Origin: Pseudazoarcus pumilus_A
Lineage (GTDB): Bacteria > Pseudomonadota > Gammaproteobacteria > Burkholderiales > Rhodocyclaceae
Direction of reading: 5' to 3'
DNA length: 30,442 nt
Assembly (NCBI GenBank): GCA_033837965.1
Contig: JAJLLM010000131.1
Location: 1-30,442 of the forward strand
Shown: piece after piece, positions 1 through 6,778 of the stretch
Numbering within the stretch: the stretch's first letter is position 1
Layout of the letters: every line of letters begins with the position of its first letter
Notes under the pieces: model-generated
The model's input: the letters and a program-made list of their open reading frames with translations, nothing else
Told to the model about the DNA's origin: nothing
Database searches by the model: none
Translations under genes and position numbers: made by a program

Positions 1-1675
1 CCAGCCCCAGATCGAGCAGGGCACGTTCGAGTTCGAGCCGCGCGGTCTGGGGGCCGAGGGCCTGCGTCAGGCGCTCCTCGAACTCGCTCACGCTGCGGGC
101 CTCCGGCACGATGGGCGGCGCGTCGCTAATGTTGTCGCGCGGGCGGGCTGCGGCCGCCGCCGTGACCTCGCGCACGGAGGGGCGCGTCAGCAAGGACGCC
201 GCCACGAACAGGGCGCCGTTGATCGACAGTGACCAGAAGGTCGAGAAGGTCCAGCGGTCCTGGTCGCTCGCGCCCACCCAGTCCTGCAGGTTGAACTCCG
301 TCACCGTCAGGCCCGACTGGTGCAGCAGCGGAATGATCAGCGACAGGCTCCACACCGTGATGCCGCCCACCAGCCCGGTAATGAAGCCCACCGTGGTGGC
401 GCGCGGCCACAGCAGCATGCCCGCCAGACCGGGCAGGAACTGCGTCACCGCCACGAAGGAGATCAGCCCGATCTGCACCAGCCCCTGGTGCACCTCCAGC
501 AGCCGGTAGAAACCGTAGCCAAGCGCAATGATCACCACGATCAGCGTGCGCCGGCCCCACAGCAGCCAGTTGTAGAGGTCGTCCTGCGGAAAGGTCTGCT
601 GGCGGAAATGCGCCGGCAGGATCAGGTGGTTCATCACCATGCCGGCCAGCGCCAGCGTGGTCACGATCATCATCGCGCTGGCCGCCGACACGCCGCCCAC
701 GAAGGTGCCCAGCGTCAGCAGGCGTGAGCCGTGCTCCGCCGCCAGGCCCAGCACGTAATAGTCCGGTGGCGTCTCCAGCACGCTTTCCGAGCCCGCCCAC
801 AGGATCAGCGGAATCGGCAGGTTGAGCAGCAGCAGGAAAGCCGGAAAAGCCCATGCCGCCGTCTTCAGCGCTCGCGGCTCGATGTTCTCCACGAACAGCA
901 TGTGGAACTGCCGCGGCAGCAGAAAACCCGCCGTGAAAGCCAGCAGGATGAAGGTGAACCACGGCCCCTCGCGCACCGGCTCGTACAGCGCCTGCACCGC
1001 CTGCGGGTTGCGCTCCAGCCATTCCGACAAGCCTTCGAAACCGCCGAACACCCCGAACAGCGCCAGCGCGCCCACCGCCAACAGCGCAAAGAGCTTGATC
1101 ACCGACTCAAAGGCAATCGCCACCACCAGCCCTTCGTGCTTCTCGCGCGGCGTCACGTGGCGCGCGCCGAACAGGATGGCGAACAGGCTCAGCGTGGCGC
1201 AGAAGCCCAGCGCCAGCAGATGCGGCGGCGCCTCCTGCGTGATGATCGCCACCGACTCGGCCACCGCCTTGATCTGCAGCGCGATGTACGGCAACACCCC
1301 CACCAGCATGAACAGCGTCACCAGCGTGCCCGTCCACGGGCTCGGGTAGCGGAAGGCAAACAGGTCGGCAATCGACGTGAGCTGGTGCTCCCGCACCAGT
1401 CGCAGCAACGGTGCCAGCATCAGCGGCGCCAGCACGAAGGCCAGCGTCACGCCCAGATAGATGGTCAGGAAGTTGTAGCCCTGCGACTGCGCAAAACCCA
1501 CGCTGCCGTAAAAGCTCCACGACGTCGCATACACCCCCAGCGCCAGCGCATACACCAGCGGATGCCGCACCAGCCTGTCCGGCAGCCAGCGGTTGTCCGT
1601 GGCGTGGGCAATGAAGAACAGCAGCGCCAGATACGCCACGCCCACCGCATAGAGGGTGCCGATCTCACTGGTCAC
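1..1675 (-). CDS. Sodium:solute symporter-type sensor kinase, N-terminal part (CrbS/MxtR/CbrA-like), runs off the left edge
   Basis: About 558 codons are open from a GTG at 1675 to the window edge. They encode a polytopic SSS/SLC5-family membrane domain with roughly a dozen hydrophobic segments. Visible landmarks are YATSWSFYGSVGFAQSQG near residue 38, the stretch FTAGFLLPRQFHMLFVEN and FVGGVSAASAMMIV. After the last membrane segment comes a charged helical stretch (SVSEFEERLTQALG, then LELERALLDLGL). Plain transporters such as ActP or PutP end around this length without such a tail. In the CrbS/CbrA family the same region links the transporter domain to PAS/HisKA/HATPase domains. The kinase part lies outside the window, so the sensor-kinase call is inference from this linker. 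The GTG start overlaps the end of the upstream small gene by 11 bases, suggesting translational coupling. CrbS relatives control acetate and carbon-source use with an orphan LuxR-type regulator. No such regulator is visible here. Confidence 0.85.
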   Translation of the reverse strand, partial: MTSEIGTLYAVGVAYLALLFFIAHATDNRWLPDRLVRHPLVYALALGVYATSWSFYGSVGFAQSQGYNFLTIYLGVTLAFVLAPLMLAPLLRLVREHQLTSIADLFAFRYPSPWTGTLVTLFMLVGVLPYIALQIKAVAESVAIITQEAPPHLLALGFCATLSLFAILFGARHVTPREKHEGLVVAIAFESVIKLFALLAVGALALFGVFGGFEGLSEWLERNPQAVQALYEPVREGPWFTFILLAFTAGFLLPRQFHMLFVENIEPRALKTAAWAFPAFLLLLNLPIPLILWAGSESVLETPPDYYVLGLAAEHGSRLLTLGTFVGGVSAASAMMIVTTLALAGMVMNHLILPAHFRQQTFPQDDLYNWLLWGRRTLIVVIIALGYGFYRLLEVHQGLVQIGLISFVAVTQFLPGLAGMLLWPRATTVGFITGLVGGITVWSLSLIIPLLHQSGLTVTEFNLQDWVGASDQDRWTFSTFWSLSINGALFVAASLLTRPSVREVTAAAAARPRDNISDAPPIVPEARSVSEFEERLTQALGPQTARLELERALLDLGL

Positions 1676-1820
1676 GGCGCTGCACCACGGCAATCAGGGC
1701 AATCACCAGCGCCCACAGCACATAGGGCACGTACCACGGCAGGCTGCCCGACGCCCACCAATGCACCCACGGCGACGCAAACAGCAGGGCGCCGAACAGG
1801 AACAGGATGACGATCTTGTC
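1665..1820 (-). CDS. Small two-segment membrane protein upstream of the symporter-kinase
   Basis: A short protein of 51 residues if read from the TTG at 1820 (LDKIVILFLFG...). Two hydrophobic stretches (VILFLFGALLFASPWV and LPWYVPYVLWALVIALIAVV) predict two membrane segments, and the protein ends QRRDQ. The frame stays open upstream to a GTG at 1862 (65 residues). The TTG is preferred because a GGAG lies 8 bases before it, whereas the GTG has no Shine-Dalgarno-like sequence. The gene overlaps the downstream symporter-kinase start by 11 bases and so looks co-translated with it. It is not the DUF485 subunit that precedes actP, which is about 100 residues with a different sequence. Function unknown; a partner or stability factor for the membrane kinase is a guess. 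Confidence 0.65.
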   Translation of the reverse strand, partial: DKIVILFLFGALLFASPWVHWWASGSLPWYVPYVLWALVIALIAVVQRRDQ

Positions 1821-1929
1821 CAAGCGGGGGTCTCCGGGGAGCAGTGTTACGAACTGTAGCACTGCGGAGGGATGCGTAGAGTTGAATCAACAACCATACA
1901 ATCCCGTTCAAACCTAGTTTGGAAGCACC

Positions 1930-2400
1930 ATGCGCTACTGGCTGATGAAATCCGAACCCGACGAATGCTCCATCGACATGCTCGCTGAACTGCCGGGCCA
2001 GCGTGTGCCGTGGTTCGGGGTACGCAACTATCAGGCGCGCAATTTCATGCGCGACGCGATGCAGATCGGCGATCTGGCCTTTTTCTACCATTCGAGCTGC
2101 GCCGAGCCGGGAATTGCCGGCATCGTGCGGGTGGCGAGCGGGCCGTATCCGGATGAGACACAGTTTGACCCGGCGAGTCCGTATTACGATGCCAAGGCGC
2201 GGCCGGAAGAACCGCGCTGGGTGTTGGTCGACGTCGAACTCGTCACCAGGACACCGCTCATCGGGCTGCCCGCACTGCGGGCTGCGCCGCAACTGGAAGA
2301 CATGCGTGTACTGGCCCGTGGCAACCGACTGTCGATCACCCCGGTCGAGCCGGCGGAATGGCGCTTCATCACGCGCGAGATGATGGGAATGGATGCATGA
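1930..2400 (+). CDS. EVE domain-containing protein
   Basis: A 156-residue single-domain protein opening with MRYWLMKSEPDECSID, the hallmark start of EVE-domain (THYN1-like, PUA-superfamily) proteins. The conserved WFGVRNYQARNFMRD follows around residues 30-45, and GDLAFFYHS and GIAGIVRV further on. The domain fills the whole protein. EVE domains are thought to bind modified bases in DNA or RNA through an aromatic pocket. The bacterial stand-alone form has no settled role. Its stop overlaps the start of the following TSUP transporter (ATGA), so the two are translationally coupled. It is divergent from the symporter-kinase operon. The ATG at 1930 is the first in frame and matches the family N-terminus exactly. 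Confidence 0.93.
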   Translation: MRYWLMKSEPDECSIDMLAELPGQRVPWFGVRNYQARNFMRDAMQIGDLAFFYHSSCAEPGIAGIVRVASGPYPDETQFDPASPYYDAKARPEEPRWVLVDVELVTRTPLIGLPALRAAPQLEDMRVLARGNRLSITPVEPAEWRFITREMMGMDA

Positions 2401-3203
2401 GTTTTGACGTGTGGTGGATGGCCTATCTGGCGCTTGGCGCGGTGGCGGGTTTTCTGGCCGGGCTGCTGGGGATTGGCGGGGGCGGCATGATGGTGCCGAT
2501 TCTCACGTCGATCTTCGTTGCGCAGGGTGTGCCGCTGGAGCAGGTGGTGCATCTGGCGCTGGGGACGGCGATGGCGGTGATGGTGATCACGTCGATTTCC
2601 AGCCTGCGTGCGCATCACCGCCTGGGTTCGGTGCGCTGGGACATCTTCCGCAGCATCACGCCGGGCATCATGTTCGGCGCGTTTGCCACCACCTTCTTCG
2701 CGGCGGCCGTGCCGTCCAAGCCGCTGGCGCTGTTCTTTGCGATCTTCATGGCCTTCATGTCAGCGCAGATGATGCTGGACGTGAAGCCCAAGCCGACCCG
2801 CGAACTGCCGGGCAAGCTGGGGGTGTCGGCAGTGGGGTTCGGCATCGGCGGCATTTCGTCGCTGGTGGCCATCGGCGGCGCGGCGATGTCGATCCCCTTC
2901 ATGGTGGCGTGCAACGTGCGGCTGCAACACGCCATCGGCACCTCATCGGCCATCGGCTGGCCGATTGCGGTGGCGGGGGCGCTGGGCTATCTGGTGAACG
3001 GCATGGGTGTGCCGGGGATGCCGGAGTACAGCGTGGGTTTCATCTACCTGCCGGCGCTGTTCACCATTGCCGTGGCCGGCGTGCTGACTGCGCCCTTGGG
3101 CGCGAAGCTGGCGCATCGCATGCCGGTGCAGCGGCTGAAGAAGGTGTTTGCGGTGTTCTTCCTGCTGTTGTCGGCGAAGATGGTGCATACGGTCTTTTTC
3201 TGA
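2397..3203 (+). CDS. TSUP family (TauE/SafE) anion exporter-like membrane protein
   Basis: A 268-residue polytopic protein with about eight hydrophobic segments. The family signature GFLAGLLGIGGGGMMVPIL lies near residues 15-33, and its internal repeat GFGIGGISSLVAIGGAAMSIPFM near 145-167. This is the two-fold TauE/SafE (DUF81) architecture at normal length. Family members move sulfite, sulfoacetate, thiosulfate or other sulfur or organic anions across the inner membrane. The sequence does not reveal the substrate. The ATG at 2397 overlaps the stop of the EVE gene by four bases, so the pair is probably one transcript. The gene is followed by repeats rather than an obvious T-tract terminator. 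Confidence 0.93.
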   Translation: MSFDVWWMAYLALGAVAGFLAGLLGIGGGGMMVPILTSIFVAQGVPLEQVVHLALGTAMAVMVITSISSLRAHHRLGSVRWDIFRSITPGIMFGAFATTFFAAAVPSKPLALFFAIFMAFMSAQMMLDVKPKPTRELPGKLGVSAVGFGIGGISSLVAIGGAAMSIPFMVACNVRLQHAIGTSSAIGWPIAVAGALGYLVNGMGVPGMPEYSVGFIYLPALFTIAVAGVLTAPLGAKLAHRMPVQRLKKVFAVFFLLLSAKMVHTVFF

Positions 3204-3270
3204 GCGTGCAGCGGTTTGCGCAGGGGGCAAGCGAAGCGCATCTCCCGATCAACGCTGCATCACCAGGCAG

Positions 3271-3358
3271 TCATTGCGAGCGTAGCGAAGCAATCCAGCC
3301 CATTGGCCGGAGTGGGGCCTTGCGGGATTGCTTCGGCGCTGCGCGCCTCGCAATGACA
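3271..3358. repeat. REP-like palindromic element (GATTGCTTCG type)
   Basis: Left arm 3271-3296 (TCATTGCGAGCGTAGCGAAG, then CAATCC) and right arm 3325-3358 (GGATTGCTTCG ... CTCGCAATGACA) are inverted copies around a spacer of about 28 bases. This is the widespread interspersed family with arms reading GTCATTGCGAGC...GAAGCAATCC. The right arm is imperfect in the middle. It lies in the intergenic space after the TSUP gene. Confidence 0.8.
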
Positions 3359-3377
3359 GGCTATCGGCGCTTGGATC

Positions 3378-3465
3378 GTAGGTTGCGTTGAGCTGCAGGC
3401 GAAATGCAACGTGAGCGCTTGATGGGGCGCTGCTGTCGCAATTCGCTGCGCTCATCGCGACCTAC
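3378..3465. repeat. Second intergenic inverted repeat (GTAGGTYGCG type), overlapping the aztC stop codon
   Basis: Left arm 3378-3410 starts GTAGGTTGCGTTGAGC and ends GAAATGCAAC. Right arm 3435-3465 reads on the minus strand GTAGGTCGCGATGAGCGCAG and ends TTGCGAC. The arms match over about 31 bases with a handful of differences. This resembles the common intergenic GTAGGTTGCGCTGAGC repeats of proteobacteria. The right arm supplies the stop codon (3462-3464) of the aztC gene, and the pair could fold as a transcript end for either neighbour. Confidence 0.7.
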
Positions 3466-4349
3466 GGCCGGATGCCGGCGAGGAGGGTGTCGGCGTTGTG
3501 GCGCATCATCGCCAGATAGCTGGCGGCGGGGCCGTCCGGTCCGGACAGGGCATCCGAATACAGCGTGCCGCCCATGCGCGCACCGCCTTCGTTGGCGATG
3601 CGCTCGATCAGGCGCGGGTCGTTGATGTTTTCGATGAACACCACCGGCACCTTTTCCTTGCGCAACTGGCGGATCAGCCGCGCCATGGCGGCGGCGGAGA
3701 CTTCGCTGCGGTTGCCCACGCCGGCGGCAGAAAGGAAGCGCACGCCGTAGCTCGCGCCGAAATAGGCGAAGGCGTCGTGCGAAGTCACGACCTTGCGGGC
3801 TTCCTCCGGCAAGGCGGCGAAGGCCTGCCGGATGTCGGCATCCAGTGCGGCGAGTGCGGCGTCGTAACGCGCCAGTCGCTCGCGGTAGTGCGCTTCGCCG
3901 GTGGCGTCGCCGGCGATCAGGGCGGAGGCGATGTTGCGTGCGTAGATGCGCACATTGGCCACGCTCTGCCAGGCGTGCGGGTCGATGGGGCCGTGGTCGT
4001 GGCCGGCGTGGGAATGGTCGTCGTGCTGTTCGAGCGGCTTCACGCCTTCAGCCGCGAGCACGACCTCGCGCTTGCCGGCCGAGGCGGCGAGCCGTTCCAT
4101 CCAGGTGTCGAAGCCCAGACCGTTGGCGATCAGTACGTCGGCCTCCATGACCGTGCGGGCGTCCGAGGGGCGTGGCTGCCAGGCATGGGCGTCGGCATCG
4201 TGGCCGACCAGCGCGGTCACGGTCACGCGCTCGCCGCCGATCTCGCGCGCCATGTCGGCGAGGATGCTGAAGCTCGCCACCACCTTGAGCGGGGCGGCGT
4301 GCAGCGAGGGGCCAAGGACAAACAGCAGGCAGGCAAGAAGGTACTTCAT
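3462..4349 (-). CDS. aztC: Zinc ABC transporter substrate-binding protein, AztC/ZnuA-like
   Basis: A 295-residue periplasmic cluster A-I metal-binding protein. A signal peptide (MKYLLACLLFVLGPSLHA) is followed by the mature domain. Likely zinc ligands are His55 (in DADAHAWQPRPSD), His125 (in PIDPHAWQSV), His191 (in VTSHDAFAYFG) and Asp266 (in GTLYSDALSGPDGP), the three-His-plus-Asp set of zinc binders. A short His-rich loop, EQHDDHSHAGHDHG, sits at residues 108-120 before the second ligand. The GTLYSDALSGPDGPAASY block resembles AztC more than classical ZnuA. The ATG at 4349 is chosen because it gives the signal peptide; the frame is open upstream only through the permease gene. It starts 5 bases after the permease stop and is the last gene of the operon. 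Confidence 0.9.
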   Translation of the reverse strand: MKYLLACLLFVLGPSLHAAPLKVVASFSILADMAREIGGERVTVTALVGHDADAHAWQPRPSDARTVMEADVLIANGLGFDTWMERLAASAGKREVVLAAEGVKPLEQHDDHSHAGHDHGPIDPHAWQSVANVRIYARNIASALIAGDATGEAHYRERLARYDAALAALDADIRQAFAALPEEARKVVTSHDAFAYFGASYGVRFLSAAGVGNRSEVSAAAMARLIRQLRKEKVPVVFIENINDPRLIERIANEGGARMGGTLYSDALSGPDGPAASYLAMMRHNADTLLAGIRP

Positions 4350-4354
4350 GGCGA

Positions 4355-5221
4355 TCAGGCTTCGAGGTGACGGCGACGATACAGGCGGGCGCCAAACGCT
4401 CCGCCCGGTGCCAGCAGGATGGACGCGACGTGCGCCAGACCGGCGGTGAGCACGATGGCCGGTCCGGCGGGGACGTCGAGATGGAAGGAGGCGAGCAGGC
4501 CGATCACGCCGCTGGCAAAGGCGAGCCCGACGGCGCAGGCCAGCATGGCCGGCAGGGTCTTGGCCCACAGTCGTGCAGCCGCGGCCGGCAGGATCATGAT
4601 GCCGACCGCCATCAGTGTGCCGAGCGCGTGGAAACCGCTGACGAGGTTGAGCACCACCAGCGCCAGAAAGCCGTAGTGCGCCACCGGGCTCCAGCGCCCG
4701 ATGCTGCGCAAAAAACTGGGGTCGAAGCATTCCAGCACCAGCGGACGGTACAGCAGGGCGAGCGCCAGCAGCGTGGTGCTGGTGATGGCGGCGATCAGCA
4801 GCAGCGAGCCGTCATCCAGCGACAGCACCGAGCCGAACAGCACGTGCAGCAGGTCGAGGTTCTTGCCGCGCAGCGACACGATGAGCACGCCGGCGGCGAG
4901 TGACATCAGGTAGAAGGCGGCGAGGCTGGCGTCTTCCTTGAGGATGGACGAGCGCGCCACCAGGCCGGCGGCCAGCACCACCACCAGCCCGGCGACGATG
5001 CCGCCCACCGTCATGGCGCCCAGCGACAGGCCGAAGGCCAGATAACCCAGCGCCGCGCCGGGCAGGATGGCGTGGCTCATGGCGTCGCCCATCAGGCTCA
5101 TGCGGCGCAGCAGCAGGAATACGCCCACCGGCGTGGCGCCCAGCGCGAGCGCGAGGCAGCCGGCGAGTGCGCGGCGCATGAACTCGAAATCTGTGAAGGG
5201 CGTTACGAGGGCGTCGATCAC
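4355..5221 (-). CDS. aztB: Zinc ABC transporter permease, AztB/ZnuB-like (ABC-3 family)
   Basis: A 288-residue polytopic membrane protein of the ABC-3 family with about eight hydrophobic segments. The characteristic LLLRRMSLMGDAMSHAILPGAALGYL lies near residues 35-60 and the coupling-helix region SGFHALGTLMAVGIMILPAA near 195-215. It forms the membrane channel for zinc delivered by the adjacent binding protein. The GTG at 5221 overlaps the TGA of the ATPase gene (GTGA), which indicates coupled translation. The frame is open a little further upstream, inside the ATPase gene, but that extension is not family-like. Confidence 0.92.
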   Translation of the reverse strand: MIDALVTPFTDFEFMRRALAGCLALALGATPVGVFLLLRRMSLMGDAMSHAILPGAALGYLAFGLSLGAMTVGGIVAGLVVVLAAGLVARSSILKEDASLAAFYLMSLAAGVLIVSLRGKNLDLLHVLFGSVLSLDDGSLLLIAAITSTTLLALALLYRPLVLECFDPSFLRSIGRWSPVAHYGFLALVVLNLVSGFHALGTLMAVGIMILPAAAARLWAKTLPAMLACAVGLAFASGVIGLLASFHLDVPAGPAIVLTAGLAHVASILLAPGGAFGARLYRRRHLEA

Positions 5222-5985
5222 GCGGCGTGCTCCTCGTCGGCGTGGCGGTGGCACACCGGCGCGTGCTCGTCGAAGGATTCGGCCAGCGTGCGGGCGCGCG
5301 CCAGCCGCTCGGGCGTGAGCACGTCGGCGGTGGGGCCGAAGCCGAGCTGCTCGCGTGCCAGCAGCAGGCAGTGCGGGAAGACGCGGCGCACCAGTTCAAG
5401 GTCGTGCAGCACGGCCACGATGCTGCGGCCTTCGGCGTGCCAGTCCTGCATGATCGCGGAGAGGTCTTCGATGGTGCGGCTGTCGATGGCGTTGAAGGGT
5501 TCGTCGAGCAGCAGCAGGTCGGCGTCCTGCAGCATCAGGCGGGCAAAGCGCGCGCGCTGCAGCTGGCCCCCGGAGAGCGTGCCGATGGGGCGCTGTTCCT
5601 GGCCGGAGAGGCCGACGCGCGCCAGCGTGGCGCGCACCTGCTCGGCCTGCGCCGGGCGCAAGCGGCCGAAGGCGCCGATCTGGCGCCACAGGCCCATCGC
5701 CACCATGTCGAACACCGATACCGGAAAGCCCAGGTCGAGTTCGCCGCGCTGCGGCAGATAGGCGATGCGCTCGCGCGGCACGCCAAGGCGGTAGCGGCCC
5801 TCGATGGGGTCCAGTTCGCCGGCGATGGCCTTCAGCAGCGTGGACTTGCCGGCGCCGTTGGGGCCGACCACGGCCACCATTGCGCCACGCGGGAAGGCGC
5901 AGGCGAGGTGATGCACTGCCGGGTGGCGGTCATAGCCCAGCGTGAGGTTGTCGCAGGTCAGCGCGAAGGCGTCCGGGGCGTTCAT
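5218..5985 (-). CDS. aztA: Zinc ABC transporter ATP-binding protein, AztA/ZnuC-like
   Basis: A 255-residue ABC ATPase. Walker A GPNGAGKST is at 41-49, the Q-loop in YLPQRGELD near 79, the signature LSGGQ at 137-141, Walker B LLLLDEP at 157-163 and the switch His at 194. The YLPQR...DLGFPVSVFDMV context is typical of metal-type ABC ATPases. The C-terminus is His/Cys-rich (HAPVCHRHADEEHAA), a common metal-sensing or binding tail. The ATG at 5985 overlaps the stop of the small His-rich gene upstream (ATGA), and its own stop overlaps the permease start. This makes a tightly coupled four-gene operon. Confidence 0.92.
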   Translation of the reverse strand: MNAPDAFALTCDNLTLGYDRHPAVHHLACAFPRGAMVAVVGPNGAGKSTLLKAIAGELDPIEGRYRLGVPRERIAYLPQRGELDLGFPVSVFDMVAMGLWRQIGAFGRLRPAQAEQVRATLARVGLSGQEQRPIGTLSGGQLQRARFARLMLQDADLLLLDEPFNAIDSRTIEDLSAIMQDWHAEGRSIVAVLHDLELVRRVFPHCLLLAREQLGFGPTADVLTPERLARARTLAESFDEHAPVCHRHADEEHAA

Positions 5986-6137
5986 GCCAGCGCCCACCAG
6001 ATCGTCAGCCACAGCGCGGCGCCGGCCAGCCCGGCCACGCCGAGGCGCAGGGCGATGCCGGAGGAGAGCACGGAAAGCGCGGGCGCCGCAGGGCGGTGGG
6101 AGTGAGAATGCGAATGCTCGTGCGGCATGGTCGGCAT
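5982..6137 (-). CDS. Small His-rich single-span membrane protein leading the azt operon
   Basis: A 51-residue protein from the ATG at 6137 (MPTMPHEHSHSHSH), or 48 residues from the ATG at 6128 (MPHEHSHSHSH). The N-terminus carries the metal-ligand run HEHSHSHSH. A single hydrophobic span follows (LRLGVAGLAGAALWLTIWWALA) and ends the protein. Its stop overlaps the ATPase start (ATGA). Codons are GC-rich like those of the neighbours. The frame is open to 6197, but starts upstream of 6153 would lie within or before the predicted promoter and operator. No Shine-Dalgarno sequence separates the two ATGs. I do not recognise a named family. Position and His content suggest a zinc-handling accessory to the transporter (inference). 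Confidence 0.6.
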   Translation of the reverse strand: MPTMPHEHSHSHSHRPAAPALSVLSSGIALRLGVAGLAGAALWLTIWWALA

Positions 6138-6152
6138 GGCTTGTGACGAAAG

Positions 6153-6169
6153 ATGCAACATTGTAGCAT
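6153..6169. promoter_or_regulatory. Putative Zur operator between the two zinc-uptake arms
   Basis: A 17-bp palindrome ATGCAACA-T-TGTAGCAT, centred on 6161, with one mismatched pair. It sits in an AT-richer patch between the divergent His-rich/aztABC operon and the zrgA-like operon. It overlaps promoter-like elements on both strands. Fur-family Zur sites are palindromes of this kind in front of zinc-uptake genes. Assignment to Zur rests on context, since no zur gene lies in the window. Confidence 0.55.
6160..6165 (-). promoter_or_regulatory. Candidate -10 element of the azt operon
   Basis: On the minus strand this reads TACAAT (five of six consensus positions), within the putative Zur palindrome. 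It would start transcription near 6153, giving a short leader before the ATG at 6137. No convincing -35 element is seen. Confidence 0.35.
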
Positions 6170-6229
6170 TTTGCCGGTCGCAGGCATGCACCGGCACGGC
6201 GCTTCGTGCCCACTTTTCAGGAGCCCTAC

Positions 6230-6778
6230 GTGAAGATCGTTTCCACCTCCATTCTCGCCGCGCTGGCCATGAGCATGGCCTCCGGCGCGTCCGCCCAGCA
6301 CGCTCACGAACACGGCGTGGCCGAATTGCGCGTTGCGCTGGAAGGCTCGACGCTGCTGGTCGAGTTCGAGTCGCCGCTTGCCAACCTCGTCGGCTTCGAG
6401 CACGCCGCGCGCTCCGAGGCCGAGAAGGCCGCGTTGGCCGGGCTGGAGAAAACCCTGCGTGCGCCGGCCGGTCTGTTCGCGCTGCCCGCGGCTGCCGGAT
6501 GCGCGCTGAAAGAGGTGGAACTGGAGTTGCCCGGTGTGGAAGACGACCATCACCATCACGGGCACGACCACAAGCATGACCATAAGCACGCGCATCACGA
6601 TGACCATGCCGATGCCTACGTGGCCTGGGAGTTCGCCTGCAAGAGCGCGCCGGAAGCGCTTGATCTGACGGTCATCGAGGCCTTCCCGGCAATTCATGTG
6701 CTGCGCGTCGAGACGGCCGGCCCGCGCGGTCAGAAGGCTTCCCGCGTCGAACAGGCCAAGGCGCGGATCGCGCTGTGA
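6230..6778 (+). CDS. DUF2796 His-rich periplasmic zinc-binding protein, ZrgA-like
   Basis: A 182-residue protein. The GTG at 6230 is chosen because AGGAG sits 7 bases upstream and the product then opens with a clean signal peptide (VKIVSTSILAALAMSMASG, cleaved after ASA). The mature end starts QHAHEHGVAELRVALEG, the DUF2796 hallmark. A strongly His-rich loop (DDHHHHGHDHKHDHKHAHHDDHAD, shown here in part as DDHHHHGHDHKHDHKH) lies near residues 104-127 and is a probable metal-binding segment. Vibrio cholerae ZrgA belongs to this family and works with a MacB-like ABC transporter in zinc uptake. Here the ATPase start overlaps this stop (GTGA) and the permease and DUF3299 genes follow, reproducing that gene set. 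Function in this organism is inferred from family and context. Confidence 0.85.
   Translation: MKIVSTSILAALAMSMASGASAQHAHEHGVAELRVALEGSTLLVEFESPLANLVGFEHAARSEAEKAALAGLEKTLRAPAGLFALPAAAGCALKEVELELPGVEDDHHHHGHDHKHDHKHAHHDDHADAYVAWEFACKSAPEALDLTVIEAFPAIHVLRVETAGPRGQKASRVEQAKARIAL

Larger units (their letters stand above)
6141..6169 (+). promoter_or_regulatory. Candidate promoter of the zrgA-like operon
   Basis: TTGTGA (6141-6146) and TAGCAT (6164-6169) are separated by 17 bases. Each matches the sigma-70 consensus at four of six positions. The -10 element lies inside the putative Zur palindrome, and the transcript would start about 55 bases before the zrgA GTG. Confidence 0.35.

Noticed and set aside
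4355..5221. Manganese or iron rather than zinc as substrate of the ABC-3 transporter
   Set aside because: The three-His-plus-Asp ligand pattern, the His-rich loop and the adjoining DUF2796 system favour zinc. Manganese-type binders usually have a His/His/Glu/Asp set.
6153..6169. Fur box reading of the palindrome
   Set aside because: It lacks the GATAATGATAATCATTATC-like hexamer pattern, and both neighbouring operons look zinc-related.
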